DNA from: an uncultured Methylococcaceae bacterium
GTDB taxonomy: Bacteria > Pseudomonadota > Gammaproteobacteria > Methylococcales > Methylomonadaceae
Reading direction: 5' to 3'
Assembly (NCBI GenBank): GCA_903945605.1
Contig: CAJAWH010000028.1
Location: forward strand, 1 to 45,202
DNA: 45,202 nucleotides
The notes under the pieces were generated by a model. It saw only the letters and a program-made list of their open reading frames with translations, had not been told where the DNA came from and searched no databases. Position numbers and translations under genes: made by a program. Shown here piece after piece: positions 18,315-27,345 of the stretch (its first letter is position 1; each line of letters begins with the position of its first letter).

Positions 18315-20492
18315 CTAAGGCAAAGGCGAATCTTGCAGGCGCGTGAGCCAAGGCTGCTTACAATGGATGTCAACATGAAATGCCAATGTTTCCGGTTTGT
18401 GCAACAAGCCAAGCTCCCCGGAAGCATTGGGGTTAAGTTGCCTTTTTTCAATAAAATCAACTAGCCTTCGAGTATTGTATATCGCTAGGACACGGTGGCC
18501 ATATTTGTTGCTGTATATTTGGTAGGCAATATTGCTCTCGTTAAACAATGGGTTGCGCTCCAGTAACGCATCCAGTTTTGCACTATCCCCGTCGGCGATT
18601 AGCCGTAGCACGGAATCGCTGCGTTGCCTGATGAGTTCGCTGAAATAGCCAGCCAATGAGCCTAGCAATTGGTGGCGGTGCAACATGCGGATTTCTTCAT
18701 CAGCAAAGGTGAAGCTTTCGGCGACCAAATAATGGCGGTCGCGGTCACCATCATTGGCAAACAGGGAAATTTTTTCGAGAGCCAAATGCTGCAATGCCGC
18801 TAAAAATGAAGTGGGTGCACGCAAGTGTTTGTCCACCGTCACCACCCAAGGCAACGCCCTGCCGGTTTCTGCAAAACGTTTTTTGACGCTGGTGATCACT
18901 GCTGAGCGGGGCAATTCATCATCACGGCCTTCCGGCTTGACAATAAACGCATCGACCGCTGTCACTTGGGTGTGGAAGCCGGCCGCCTTAAAGTGCTCAA
19001 CAATAGTGGCGTAGCGGGGCTTGTAGGGGATGCCGGTGCCATCGTACAGCACATTGATACATTGCTCTCGCGCATGGCTGGCCACTAAGCCGCGCAGCCG
19101 ATTGGCAAAGGGTTCCACATAAATATAATCATCGCTGTGGTGGCCTGCCGCTGTCAGCACTTGATATAAATCGCTGAGTTGGCGGAAGGCATCCAATGAA
19201 GCGATCACAAAATTATCACCGCACTGGGCGGCGGCTATCTCTTCCACGGCAGTTTTGCCGGAACCGGCCCCACCCATGGACATAAATAATTTGGGGTGGG
19301 CATCGGCTGTTTTGCCCTGAAAAATGGCTTGTTTGGCAGCTTCCAATTTTCGGGTGATTTTATCCAGCCGTTCATAGGCAATTTCCACAGCACGCACCAA
19401 ACGAAAATCTTCCGAAGCCGCCAACAGCATTTTGGCTTTTAAGGGTTCATTATTGGCCAGATCAAAAATCTGCGCCCCTTCACCTTCGCACTGGCGCAGC
19501 AAGTCCAACAGCTCGGAATGACCCGGCGAGCGTAATCCGGTCAGCATGTTGGTGTCCAAGCAAAATAACGGGGCCACACCACCCGCTTCTATGACGATGC
19601 CATCAATCTCGTTTTTGCCAGGCTGGCGCAAGGCCTCTGTGCCAGGCAAATAGGCAATCACATGACTGGCGGCACTGAGTGGATAGTCCGCCAAATGTTT
19701 GCCGGCTATAAACAGCTCGGTGCGGATGCTGTCCAATGGCACCAGCCCGCCGTTAACGGACACCAAGCATTCAATACCGTCGCTAGTGCGGTGCGACAAG
19801 AAAGGGATGCCAAAGATAAATTTTTTGTTTTCTTGCCATTTGCCATAATCATTGGGCAAGTTTTGTAGGCTTTTGCAGCGAGAAGGGTCAAGAGCGCGGC
19901 GGAATGCCGTCGTCACCGCCGCCGATGGGCTGTAAAGGTCATGCAGGGCCATGGGGTCGCTGGCATCCAATCGGCGGAAATCGATGCCCGGCTCGTATAC
20001 GGCTTTAAAAGCAGGCAGGTTGCCCAAGGCGGTCATGAAAAAATCCAAGGTGATATGGTTGCCATAATGGAATGGCCGGACTAATCGCATCCGCTGATAA
20101 AACGCACTCAGACGTTCAGCGATGTCTTCCTTGCGGATGACAAAGCCATTATTATCAAAAATGGCGGTGGCGCTATTGTCATCACCATCATCCAACACCA
20201 GCCTTTCAATGGCTTCGCGGAAGCGGGTGCGTTTTTCGGGGTCGGGCATAGTACCGGGACGGTGGCTGACATTGGCCTGTTCTTTCCAATCGTAAAACAA
20301 TTCCCGATGGATACGTGAAAACAAGGTGGTCAAATAGGTGACGCGCTTGGCTTGGTCTTGCGATACAGTCTCTTCAATTTCCTGTTTCAGCGTTGAAGTC
20401 AGCCTGACCGCTTGGGCAATAGCCAGCGCCGTCCGTAACTTGATTAATTGCCGATAGCCTTGGATATGCAGGTTGGTGTTTTCGTTCATCAT
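18315..20492 (-). CDS. Large protein with zeta-toxin-like P-loop kinase and degenerate Fic-like motif
   Basis: 725 residues. Residues about 400-600 look like a zeta-toxin-type kinase: Walker A FMSMGGAGSGKT (G407-T414), NFVIASLDAFRQL, then VLYDGTGIPYKPRYA (about 477-490) and a helical lid. Classical zeta toxins phosphorylate UDP-N-acetylglucosamine. The N-terminal 200 residues contain RLVRPFHYGNHITLDFF (138-152), which aligns by eye with the Fic motif HPFx(D/E)GN(G/K)R; the catalytic histidine is arginine (R139) and the terminal G-R is lost, so AMP transfer is unlikely. The middle (210-400) is unassigned. No epsilon-type antitoxin frame adjoins it. The protein is much larger than plasmid zeta toxins. 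galU, a UDP-sugar enzyme, is the next gene. Zeta-like call is good; the Fic relation is tentative. Confidence 0.72.
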   Translation of the reverse strand: MMNENTNLHIQGYRQLIKLRTALAIAQAVRLTSTLKQEIEETVSQDQAKRVTYLTTLFSRIHRELFYDWKEQANVSHRPGTMPDPEKRTRFREAIERLVLDDGDDNSATAIFDNNGFVIRKEDIAERLSAFYQRMRLVRPFHYGNHITLDFFMTALGNLPAFKAVYEPGIDFRRLDASDPMALHDLYSPSAAVTTAFRRALDPSRCKSLQNLPNDYGKWQENKKFIFGIPFLSHRTSDGIECLVSVNGGLVPLDSIRTELFIAGKHLADYPLSAASHVIAYLPGTEALRQPGKNEIDGIVIEAGGVAPLFCLDTNMLTGLRSPGHSELLDLLRQCEGEGAQIFDLANNEPLKAKMLLAASEDFRLVRAVEIAYERLDKITRKLEAAKQAIFQGKTADAHPKLFMSMGGAGSGKTAVEEIAAAQCGDNFVIASLDAFRQLSDLYQVLTAAGHHSDDYIYVEPFANRLRGLVASHAREQCINVLYDGTGIPYKPRYATIVEHFKAAGFHTQVTAVDAFIVKPEGRDDELPRSAVITSVKKRFAETGRALPWVVTVDKHLRAPTSFLAALQHLALEKISLFANDGDRDRHYLVAESFTFADEEIRMLHRHQLLGSLAGYFSELIRQRSDSVLRLIADGDSAKLDALLERNPLFNESNIAYQIYSNKYGHRVLAIYNTRRLVDFIEKRQLNPNASGELGLLHKPETLAFHVDIHCKQPWLTRLQDSPLP

Positions 20493-20936
20493 AAATTAGC
20501 CATACTTGACGGCAAGGCACTCTGCTTAAAGTGCCTTGCCAACCCTTAAATAGTTTAAGCTGATAATAAACGTTTCAAGTTGCTATGCACAATAGCCAAG
20601 CCGATTCTTTATGTTGGCAATGATGGCTTACAGCCACTTGGGCAAATGGCCTAGCCCGCAATCCTGCCAAAACATTGTTTGGGTGGTGTGGTGGTAAAAT
20701 AAGCCAGTGGTGCATTTCAACCATGCAAAAGCCAAACGTTGGGGGTAATATTTTTCGATGGCTGTTGTGTGGTTTTAATGTTTGATCTAAATTCAGCCGG
20801 TTGGCACATAAAATCAATAAGCCTACAAATATTATGCTTATGGCATATAAATTGCTTTAATAACCATATGCAGGACGCTGTTTTAAATCGCGCAACCGCT
20901 GCACTGCTTGACTAACTACACTATAAGGTTCAAATC
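20493..20936. other. Divergent intergenic region upstream of the inorganic-carbon operon
   Basis: Gap of 444 bp between the zeta-like gene and sulP. It contains the sigma-54-type promoter at 20841-20856 and a TTGGCACATAAA half match at 20801 that lacks the -12 GC. An AT-rich tract covers about 20810-20875. The ribosome binding site TAAGG (20924-20928) precedes sulP. No gene is supported. Confidence 0.5.
20841..20856 (+). promoter_or_regulatory. Candidate sigma-54 (RpoN) promoter for sulP-dabA-dabB
   Basis: TGGCATATAAATTGCT has the -24 GG and -12 GC dinucleotides exactly 10 nt apart and fits TGGCAyr-N4-TTGCW except for one base in the -24 box. Predicted start about 20867, 70 nt before the sulP ATG. 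An activator site cannot be named. Single motifs of this size also arise by chance in AT-rich DNA. Confidence 0.5.
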
Positions 20937-22535
20937 ATGAGTGAAACAAATTTATCAGCCTTACCCAAAACGGGTCTGGCTGGCTTGAAAGAAAACTGGC
21001 GCAGTGACTTATTGTCCGGTTTCTTGGTATTTTTAATTGCTATGCCGTTATGTTTGGGGATTTCCTTAGCCTCCGGATTCCCACCTTCAGCAGGCATCAT
21101 CACCGCTATTATCGGCGGCTTGCTGGTGTCGCGGCTGAGTGGTTCATTTGTCACCATCAATGGCCCTGCCGCCGGTCTGATTGTGGTTGTGTTGGGGGCT
21201 GTGCAGTCCTTGGGCAATGGTGACAACATGGTCGGTTACCGTTACACCTTGGCCGCCATTGTGGTGGCCAGTGCCTTCCAGATCGTCATGGGCTTATTAA
21301 AAGCCGGCCGGTTAAGCTCGTTTTTTCCTGCATCGGTGGTGCATGGCATGTTGGCGGCAATTGGCATCATTATCATGACCAAGCAAATTTTTGCTGTGGT
21401 GGGCAGTGCGCCGATAAAAGGCAGCAGCCTGCTGTCCACTATGGCCCAGATTCCTGAAGGCATCATGAATATGAAGCCGGAAATTGCCATTATCGGTTTC
21501 AGCGGCCTGGCGATATTGATTGCTTGGTCACTGATTAAAAACAAAACCATAAAAATGGTGCCCGCCCCTTTAATCGTAGTGGTGGTGGGCATTGCCTTGG
21601 GCCATTATTTTAACCTGAGCACAGCTTATCCAAAGTTGTTGGTGAATATTTCCGATGACTTCTCATCCAGCTTCTTCTTTCCTGACTTTGGCAAAATCGC
21701 CACGGGCGAATTTTGGGGCGCCGTGCTGAGCATCTGTTTGGTGGGCAGCTTGGAAACTCTGTTAAGCGCCATGGCAGTGGACAAACTAGACCCTTATAAA
21801 CGCCATTCCGATCTGAACAAAGATTTGACTGCGGTAGGGGCCGGCAATTTGCTGGCTGGCTTGTTGGGCGGCTTACCAATGATTGCGGAAATTGTGCGTA
21901 GTTCAGCCAATGTCACCAACGGTGCCAAAACCGGTTGGGCCAATTTTTTCCACGGCCTGTTCTTGTTGATGTTCGTGGCATTGTTCCCTGCACTGATCCG
22001 CAGCATCCCTTTGGCTGCGCTGGGTGCATTATTGGTGTTCACCGGCTTCCGTCTGGCTTCGCCCAAAGAATTTGGCAAAGTGATGGGGCTTGGCAAAGAA
22101 CAAATGGTAATGTTTGTCGCCACTATTGTCGGCGTTATTGCCACTGACTTATTGGTGGGCGTGGCTATTGGCATTGTCACCAAATTCATCATCCATTTGT
22201 TACGCGGTGTCAAACCCGGCAATTTGTTCAAAATTGATTTTGCCATCACCCCTGCCAACGATAACAGCGTGTTAATTGAAATACGCGGTGCCGCCATTTT
22301 CTCCAACCTACTGGGGTTAAAAGATGCCCTTATGGCTCTCGAGCCTGGCAAAACCCTTATTTTTCAATTGAACGACGCGTATTTGCTTGACCATACCATG
22401 ATGGAGTTTTTCCATGACTTCCAGCATGACTATGAAGCCGAAGGCGGTCACTGCCAGTTTGTTGGCATGGAATATCATGAAGCTTTTGCCGACCACCCAT
22501 TGGCGGCACGCCGTAATAAGCAAAATTTGGCTTGA
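20937..22535 (+). CDS. SulP family inorganic anion transporter
   Basis: 532 residues with a SulP membrane domain: DLLSGFLVFLIAMPLCLGISLASGFPPSAGIITAIIGG (about 21-58), SFVTINGPAAGLIVVV and a run of further helices to about 430. A C-terminal STAS-like domain follows (LIEIRGAAIFSNLL ... KTLIFQLNDAYLLDHTMMEFFHDF). SulP proteins move sulfate, bicarbonate or other anions; BicA of cyanobacteria is a Na+-dependent bicarbonate member. Directly upstream of dabA and dabB on the same strand, bicarbonate is the natural guess, but the substrate is inferred from context only. The ribosome binding site is TAAGG at 20924. The gap to dabA is 125 nt and holds two hairpins. Confidence 0.92.
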   Translation: MSETNLSALPKTGLAGLKENWRSDLLSGFLVFLIAMPLCLGISLASGFPPSAGIITAIIGGLLVSRLSGSFVTINGPAAGLIVVVLGAVQSLGNGDNMVGYRYTLAAIVVASAFQIVMGLLKAGRLSSFFPASVVHGMLAAIGIIIMTKQIFAVVGSAPIKGSSLLSTMAQIPEGIMNMKPEIAIIGFSGLAILIAWSLIKNKTIKMVPAPLIVVVVGIALGHYFNLSTAYPKLLVNISDDFSSSFFFPDFGKIATGEFWGAVLSICLVGSLETLLSAMAVDKLDPYKRHSDLNKDLTAVGAGNLLAGLLGGLPMIAEIVRSSANVTNGAKTGWANFFHGLFLLMFVALFPALIRSIPLAALGALLVFTGFRLASPKEFGKVMGLGKEQMVMFVATIVGVIATDLLVGVAIGIVTKFIIHLLRGVKPGNLFKIDFAITPANDNSVLIEIRGAAIFSNLLGLKDALMALEPGKTLIFQLNDAYLLDHTMMEFFHDFQHDYEAEGGHCQFVGMEYHEAFADHPLAARRNKQNLA

Positions 22536-22582
22536 TGTCATTTTTAGGGTAAACGCGGCCAGTGCCGCCCGAACCCTTTGTT

Positions 22583-22643
22583 AGTTGTTGGGGTGTCCAT
22601 CCTGCCCCAACTCATCAACTGACTGGGCCTGTTTCAGGCCCAG
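22583..22643 (+). promoter_or_regulatory. Tandem hairpins between sulP and dabA
   Basis: First stem GTTGGGG / CCCCAAC (22587-22593 with 22605-22611). Second stem CTGGGCCTG / CAGGCCCAG with a TTT loop (22623-22643), ending 17 nt before the dabA ATG. No T-run follows either. They could set relative expression of sulP and dabA by blocking exonuclease, by partial termination or by limiting ribosome access. Confidence 0.5.
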
Positions 22644-22660
22644 CTTGACCGGACCCCGCC

Positions 22661-25234
22661 ATGACCGTAGCAAACTCCAGCCACCCAGCAAGCTTCCAGC
22701 TTGATGCCGCCATCAACCGTGTCAGCCGTTGGCTGCCCATCCAAGGTCCAATCAAGGACTTTATCCATCACAACATTTTACACGCCGTACAGCAACATCC
22801 CTTCCATAAAGGCGTGGCAATAGCCGCTAAAGTTTACGGTGCAAGAAGCTATTTGCCAGCGGCTGATTATCAGGCGATGTACCGAAAAGGCCGCATCAAA
22901 GATTTTGCGGTTGATTGGGCTATCAGGCAATCCGGTTATACCCCGGAACACTACCCTTTGCTGCGCACCAATTTGTTTATTGAAGATGATACCCAGCATT
23001 ATCCGCCAGTATCATTGGCAAACAACGGTATCCGCAACCACTGGCTGAGCCATCTGGAAACTGACCTTAATTCGTTGGTGCACCCCATTATGTTCCGGTT
23101 GCTGGGCAATTTTCTTGACCAAGGCATCAGCCGCTGGACGCTCAGTAAAAAAGACGAGCCATTTTGCGCCTGTGTGTGGCGGTTGGCGCAAAATAGCCTG
23201 TTGCCACTGTATCCCTTTGATACAGTATGGGCGCAAGATATGCTGGATAAGCCACCTGATGAAGTGATCTTGGCCTGTTTACAGCGGCTAGTGGGCGACG
23301 AAGCTTTGTATGAGCAATATATTTTGGAGTTGCTGTTGGGGCATCCTGGCTGGTCTGGCATGGTGCGGCTAATTGAGCTGCGCCCCAATGCCCTGTTGAA
23401 ACCACGCAACATTTCCCTTAAGGAACTGATAGCTATTGAGCTGTTGGCGGAATGGGCAATTTTAGAAAAAAAATTCGGCAATAGCTTCAATACCGTCCGG
23501 CAATTGCCCGATATGAGCAACATTCCCTTACTCAGTGATTACGAAGCCAAAGCCAGCGTTCCCCTGACCTTACAAATCTGGCATGAGGCCATGGAATATT
23601 CCCGGTATGCGGAGCTAATGGTGGCGTTAAAAGATCAACCCGCACCGCAAAAAAGCCCTGTGACACCCATTGCACAAGCTTTTTTCTGCATTGACGACCG
23701 CGAATGTTCGGCACGCCGTTATCTGGAAGAGGCCAACCCTGCCATTGAAACATTCGGCGCCCCCGGCTTTTTCGGCATTGATTTTCTCTACCAAGGTTAT
23801 GACAATGCTTTCGTTGTGGCGCAATGCCCCAATATTTTAAGCCCTAAACACCTGATTCTGGAATCCAGCACCCAACCGTCGGTTGACAAGCACAATCTGA
23901 CTGATGGGCTGTCCGATCTGCATGTCCAATCGCATTCAGTATTGTGGGGCTGGCTGTTCACGCAACTATTAGGCTTAGGTTATGCGGTCAAGATGGTCTG
24001 GGACACGTTCCGCCCAGGCGCGCAACTGTTGCGGTTTAAGACACTCAGTGAAGTGAGCGCACAAACCCATTTGCATTTGTTGCGTGAAAATGACGAACCC
24101 ACCGAAGACGGCCGCTTACTGGGCTTTTCATTCACTGAAATGGCTGACAAAGTGGAAGGCTTGCTCAGGAACATTGGCCTGACCAAAAACTTTGCACCAC
24201 TGGTGGTGGTGGTTGCACATGGCTCCAGCAGCACCAATAACCCGCATTTCGCCGCTTACGAATGTGGCGCTTGTGCGGGCAAGCCGGGCGCACCCAATGC
24301 GCGGGCGTTTGCCTGGATGGCCAACAGTGATGCCGTCCGCGCCCTTCTGCGCGAACGCGGCATAGACATTCCCGACCAGAGTTTTTTTATCGGCGCCATG
24401 CACAACACCAGCCGTGATGAAATCACCTACTTTGACCCACATTTGTTTGAGCGGTGCCCGACTGAAAATTTTGAGGCCTTTAAAAAAGCCATGCAGCAAG
24501 GATTACATAAAAATGCTTGGGAACGTTGCCGCTGGTTTGAACTGGCCCCTGACAGCAATAGCTATGATGATGCCCATGAACATGTCAAGGCGCGGGCATC
24601 GTCCATCTTTGAACCCCGCCCCGAATGGGACCATTCCAACAATCTCTATGCCATCGTGGGCAGACGCCAATTGACCAAAAACCTGTTTTTGGACAGGCGT
24701 TCCTTTTTACAGTCATACGACCCCAATACCGACCCTGATGGCACTATTATTGTAAAAATCCTGTCAGCCATTATCCCCGTGTGTGGCGGCATTAACTTGT
24801 CCTATTTCTTTTCACGCATGGACAATTCCGTTTACGGTGCCGGCACCAAGCTGCCCCATAACGTCATCGGCCTACTAGGCGTTGCCAACGGCGTGGAAGG
24901 CGATCTACGTACCGGATTAGTATCGCAAATGATAGAGGTGCATGAACCGGCACGGTTATTGATTGTCATTGAGCAAACCACTGCCATACTGGATTTGGCT
25001 TTTGCCAAATTGGACGCCACCTTAATGGCATGGCTGGACAACAACTGGGTACGCCTAGTGGCTTGCCACCCCGAAACCCGCCAACTGTTTTTCTATCACC
25101 ATAGCGGTTGGGAGGCAGTCGAACTGCCTGAGGATTATATTGCGCCGGTGGCGAATTGTGCGGAAACCATCTTTACCGGCAAACACCGGACTATTCCTGT
25201 GCATGTGATCACAAAAGTGGCGGCAACCACCTAA
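22661..25234 (+). CDS. dabA: DabA, carbonic-anhydrase-like subunit of inorganic carbon accumulation complex (DUF2309)
   Basis: 857 residues, full length for the family. DabA is a cytoplasmic protein with a beta-carbonic-anhydrase-like zinc site that, with membrane partner DabB, hydrates CO2 in one direction using the ion gradient and so traps bicarbonate. The four zinc/catalytic residues are conserved: C343 and D345 in FFCIDDRECSAR, then H520 and C535 in VVAHGSSSTNNPHFAAYECG. The 15-residue spacing of the latter pair equals that described for Halothiobacillus DabA (H524, C539). R347 supplies the Asp-Arg dyad. Start chosen at the ATG 18 nt after a hairpin; no strong ribosome binding site is visible. 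Order here is dabA then dabB, with a SulP gene in front. Paired homologues are also called MpsB/MpsA. Confidence 0.94.
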   Translation: MTVANSSHPASFQLDAAINRVSRWLPIQGPIKDFIHHNILHAVQQHPFHKGVAIAAKVYGARSYLPAADYQAMYRKGRIKDFAVDWAIRQSGYTPEHYPLLRTNLFIEDDTQHYPPVSLANNGIRNHWLSHLETDLNSLVHPIMFRLLGNFLDQGISRWTLSKKDEPFCACVWRLAQNSLLPLYPFDTVWAQDMLDKPPDEVILACLQRLVGDEALYEQYILELLLGHPGWSGMVRLIELRPNALLKPRNISLKELIAIELLAEWAILEKKFGNSFNTVRQLPDMSNIPLLSDYEAKASVPLTLQIWHEAMEYSRYAELMVALKDQPAPQKSPVTPIAQAFFCIDDRECSARRYLEEANPAIETFGAPGFFGIDFLYQGYDNAFVVAQCPNILSPKHLILESSTQPSVDKHNLTDGLSDLHVQSHSVLWGWLFTQLLGLGYAVKMVWDTFRPGAQLLRFKTLSEVSAQTHLHLLRENDEPTEDGRLLGFSFTEMADKVEGLLRNIGLTKNFAPLVVVVAHGSSSTNNPHFAAYECGACAGKPGAPNARAFAWMANSDAVRALLRERGIDIPDQSFFIGAMHNTSRDEITYFDPHLFERCPTENFEAFKKAMQQGLHKNAWERCRWFELAPDSNSYDDAHEHVKARASSIFEPRPEWDHSNNLYAIVGRRQLTKNLFLDRRSFLQSYDPNTDPDGTIIVKILSAIIPVCGGINLSYFFSRMDNSVYGAGTKLPHNVIGLLGVANGVEGDLRTGLVSQMIEVHEPARLLIVIEQTTAILDLAFAKLDATLMAWLDNNWVRLVACHPETRQLFFYHHSGWEAVELPEDYIAPVANCAETIFTGKHRTIPVHVITKVAATT

Positions 25235-25319
25235 ACGCCGCGTTTGCTTATGGCCGCACCCTGAACACCGTCAATAAGGGGCCAGCTTCCCGTTTTGCCA
25301 TTTGATTTAAGAGAGCATC

Positions 25320-27194
25320 ATGAACCTATTATTACTCAGCTGCGAATTGCTGCCTTTGCTCGGCATTGTATTGATCACCTTATTTGGCAGAAAAGAAAAA
25401 ACCATCGCAACAATCTCATTTTGGATAACCCATGCCATGGGGCTAAGCATCTTCGGCTTGCTGGCGGTTTGGGCCAGCACCGGTTTTGCCGCCCACGAGT
25501 TCGAGTTGTTCAGCCTCTACAAACAGGGCAGTTACCATTTTCCTGTGTTGTTTTTTCTGGATCGGGTCAGTGCCGTTTATTTGTTTGCGGTTTGGGTGAT
25601 TTTCTCGGTGATCGTCCGTTATTGCCGCAATTACCTGTATCGTGAACCGGGTTACAAACGGTTTTTTATCACCATCTTTGGTTTTGCCTTTGGCCTGAAC
25701 ATTGTTGTGATGTCCGGCTCGATTGACATGCTGTTTGCAGGCTGGGAAATTGTCGGTATCTCATCATTCCTATTGATCGCCTTTTACCGGCACCGCGTGC
25801 AACCCGTACGCAACGCCTTGCGGGCTTATACCGTCTACCGGTTTTGTGATATCGGCCTCTTGCTGGGTGCGTTGCTTAACCATCAGATGTTCCACGAAAG
25901 CGACCATTTCAGCAACCTGACCGTGCTGTTTGAACACACTGCACCACAGCCCGCCAGCTATCTGGGCTTATTGGTCATGTCCCTGATGATTTTTATCGCT
26001 GCTGCGGGCAAGTCCGCACAGTTCCCGTTTTGCTTTTGGTTGCCCAGGGCAATGGAAGGGCCGACCCCGTCCAGTGCGATTTTTTATGGGGCATTGTCGG
26101 TGCATTTGGGGGTATTTTTGCTGCTCCGCACAATGCCGATTTGGAGTTACCACATACTGATGCGTTCCATCCTGTTTTTAATCGGATTCACCACCCTGAT
26201 TATTGCCAGTTTGGCGGAAAAGACCCAGTCCAACATTAAAGGCCAAGTGGCTTATGCATCCATTGCCCAAGTCGGCTTCATGTTCATGGAATTGGCTTTG
26301 GGCCTGGAAACCTTAGTACTGGTGCATTTTTTGGGCAACGCTTTCTTGCGCTGTTACCAGCTATTGGTGTCACCCTCGATTGTTGCCCATGCCCTGCGGA
26401 TGGAAGGTGCCATAGACACCAATGTGGCGCCAACCAATCCTGCGTCAAAAATACGCTTGCCCGTATCCATCCGTGACAGCTTCCCCGAAGTGCTGCAAAA
26501 CACCTTGTATGTCTTTGCCTTGCAGGAGGGCAATCTGGAATTATGGGTGCGTTCACTGTTATGGTCGCCGCTCAAAAGATACGGCGCGCAAATTAATGCC
26601 AGCAAACTTTGGCAACTCTTACTGACGGGTGGTGTACTGATTGGCTCATTACTGATCCTCAACCAAGGCGGATTTGTCAGTGCCAGCGTGTTCGCTTTTC
26701 CTTTGGCAGGGGCGATGGTACTCGCTTCGTTAAGTGCCTTTAGCCAAAAACATAATTTTATCGGCACTTGGAATGCAGTCGCGCTCAGCTTTGCGTTGGC
26801 AGGCGCTGCCGTTTGGTTTTTACAACCCCAAGCCAGCGAAGAAATTATCTTTTTCGCTTCCGGGATTATCCCTTCATGGTTGTTGGGGATAACCGTACTG
26901 TTAAAATTACCGAAGCCCGAGACGTTTAAGGACACCCCGTTTGCTTACCGCGCTATGGCAGAAACCAACCCGCTGCTGGCGTTGCTGTTGTTTTTCAGTT
27001 TTTTGGGGTTGATCTGTTTTCCTATCTCGCCCGCTTTTATCGGCGAAGATTTGCTGCTTTACTATGCCAGTAAGGAATATACAGTGATTGCCGCGCTGAT
27101 AGCCGCCTGTTTCGTCATCAACGGCATTGCCGCCGCAAGGGTTTATCTGCGCCTGTGCATGGGCAGGCCAGCCGATTTTGTCAGGGGGCAATAA
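25320..27194 (+). CDS. dabB: DabB, NuoL-like proton/cation-translocating membrane subunit
   Basis: 624 residues with many membrane helices. It belongs to the NuoL/MrpA-type channel family: FAGWEIVGISSFLLIAFY carries the conserved membrane glutamate (E143), and AAGKSAQFPFCFWLPRAMEGPTPSSA carries the lysine and the PTPSSA turn of TM7-8. The following segment reads IFYGALSVHLGVFLLLR, where NuoL has an IHAATM-type histidine, so one channel residue differs from complex I. Next to dabA it is the energy-coupling partner for CO2 hydration and not part of complex I; no other nuo or mrp gene is present. A ribosome binding site (AAGAGAG) lies 5-11 nt upstream; the gap to dabA is 85 nt. Confidence 0.92.
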   Translation: MNLLLLSCELLPLLGIVLITLFGRKEKTIATISFWITHAMGLSIFGLLAVWASTGFAAHEFELFSLYKQGSYHFPVLFFLDRVSAVYLFAVWVIFSVIVRYCRNYLYREPGYKRFFITIFGFAFGLNIVVMSGSIDMLFAGWEIVGISSFLLIAFYRHRVQPVRNALRAYTVYRFCDIGLLLGALLNHQMFHESDHFSNLTVLFEHTAPQPASYLGLLVMSLMIFIAAAGKSAQFPFCFWLPRAMEGPTPSSAIFYGALSVHLGVFLLLRTMPIWSYHILMRSILFLIGFTTLIIASLAEKTQSNIKGQVAYASIAQVGFMFMELALGLETLVLVHFLGNAFLRCYQLLVSPSIVAHALRMEGAIDTNVAPTNPASKIRLPVSIRDSFPEVLQNTLYVFALQEGNLELWVRSLLWSPLKRYGAQINASKLWQLLLTGGVLIGSLLILNQGGFVSASVFAFPLAGAMVLASLSAFSQKHNFIGTWNAVALSFALAGAAVWFLQPQASEEIIFFASGIIPSWLLGITVLLKLPKPETFKDTPFAYRAMAETNPLLALLLFFSFLGLICFPISPAFIGEDLLLYYASKEYTVIAALIAACFVINGIAAARVYLRLCMGRPADFVRGQ

Positions 27195-27345
27195 GATTTT
27201 GCGGCGCATTCTTCGGCACGACAAAACTGCGCGGTTTGCCCTGCACCTTTCGGGGTTATAATAAGCTACAATAAACCGTCACCAACGTGGCTGGCAGTTT
27301 GTTATTGTCCCCTATCAACCTCATAAAAATTAACAAGGGTAAACC

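Noticed and set aside
18315-20492. A classical epsilon-zeta toxin-antitoxin module
   Set aside because: The protein is far longer than plasmid zeta toxins and no small antitoxin gene lies on either side.
20801-20820. TTGGCACATAAA as a second sigma-54 promoter
   Set aside because: The -12 GC dinucleotide at the required spacing is missing.
22623-22643. CTGGGCCTG hairpin as an intrinsic terminator of sulP
   Set aside because: No T-run follows and dabA starts 17 nt later, so full termination is unlikely.
25320-27194. dabB as a complex I or Mrp antiporter subunit
   Set aside because: No nuo or mrp genes adjoin it and its partner gene is dabA.
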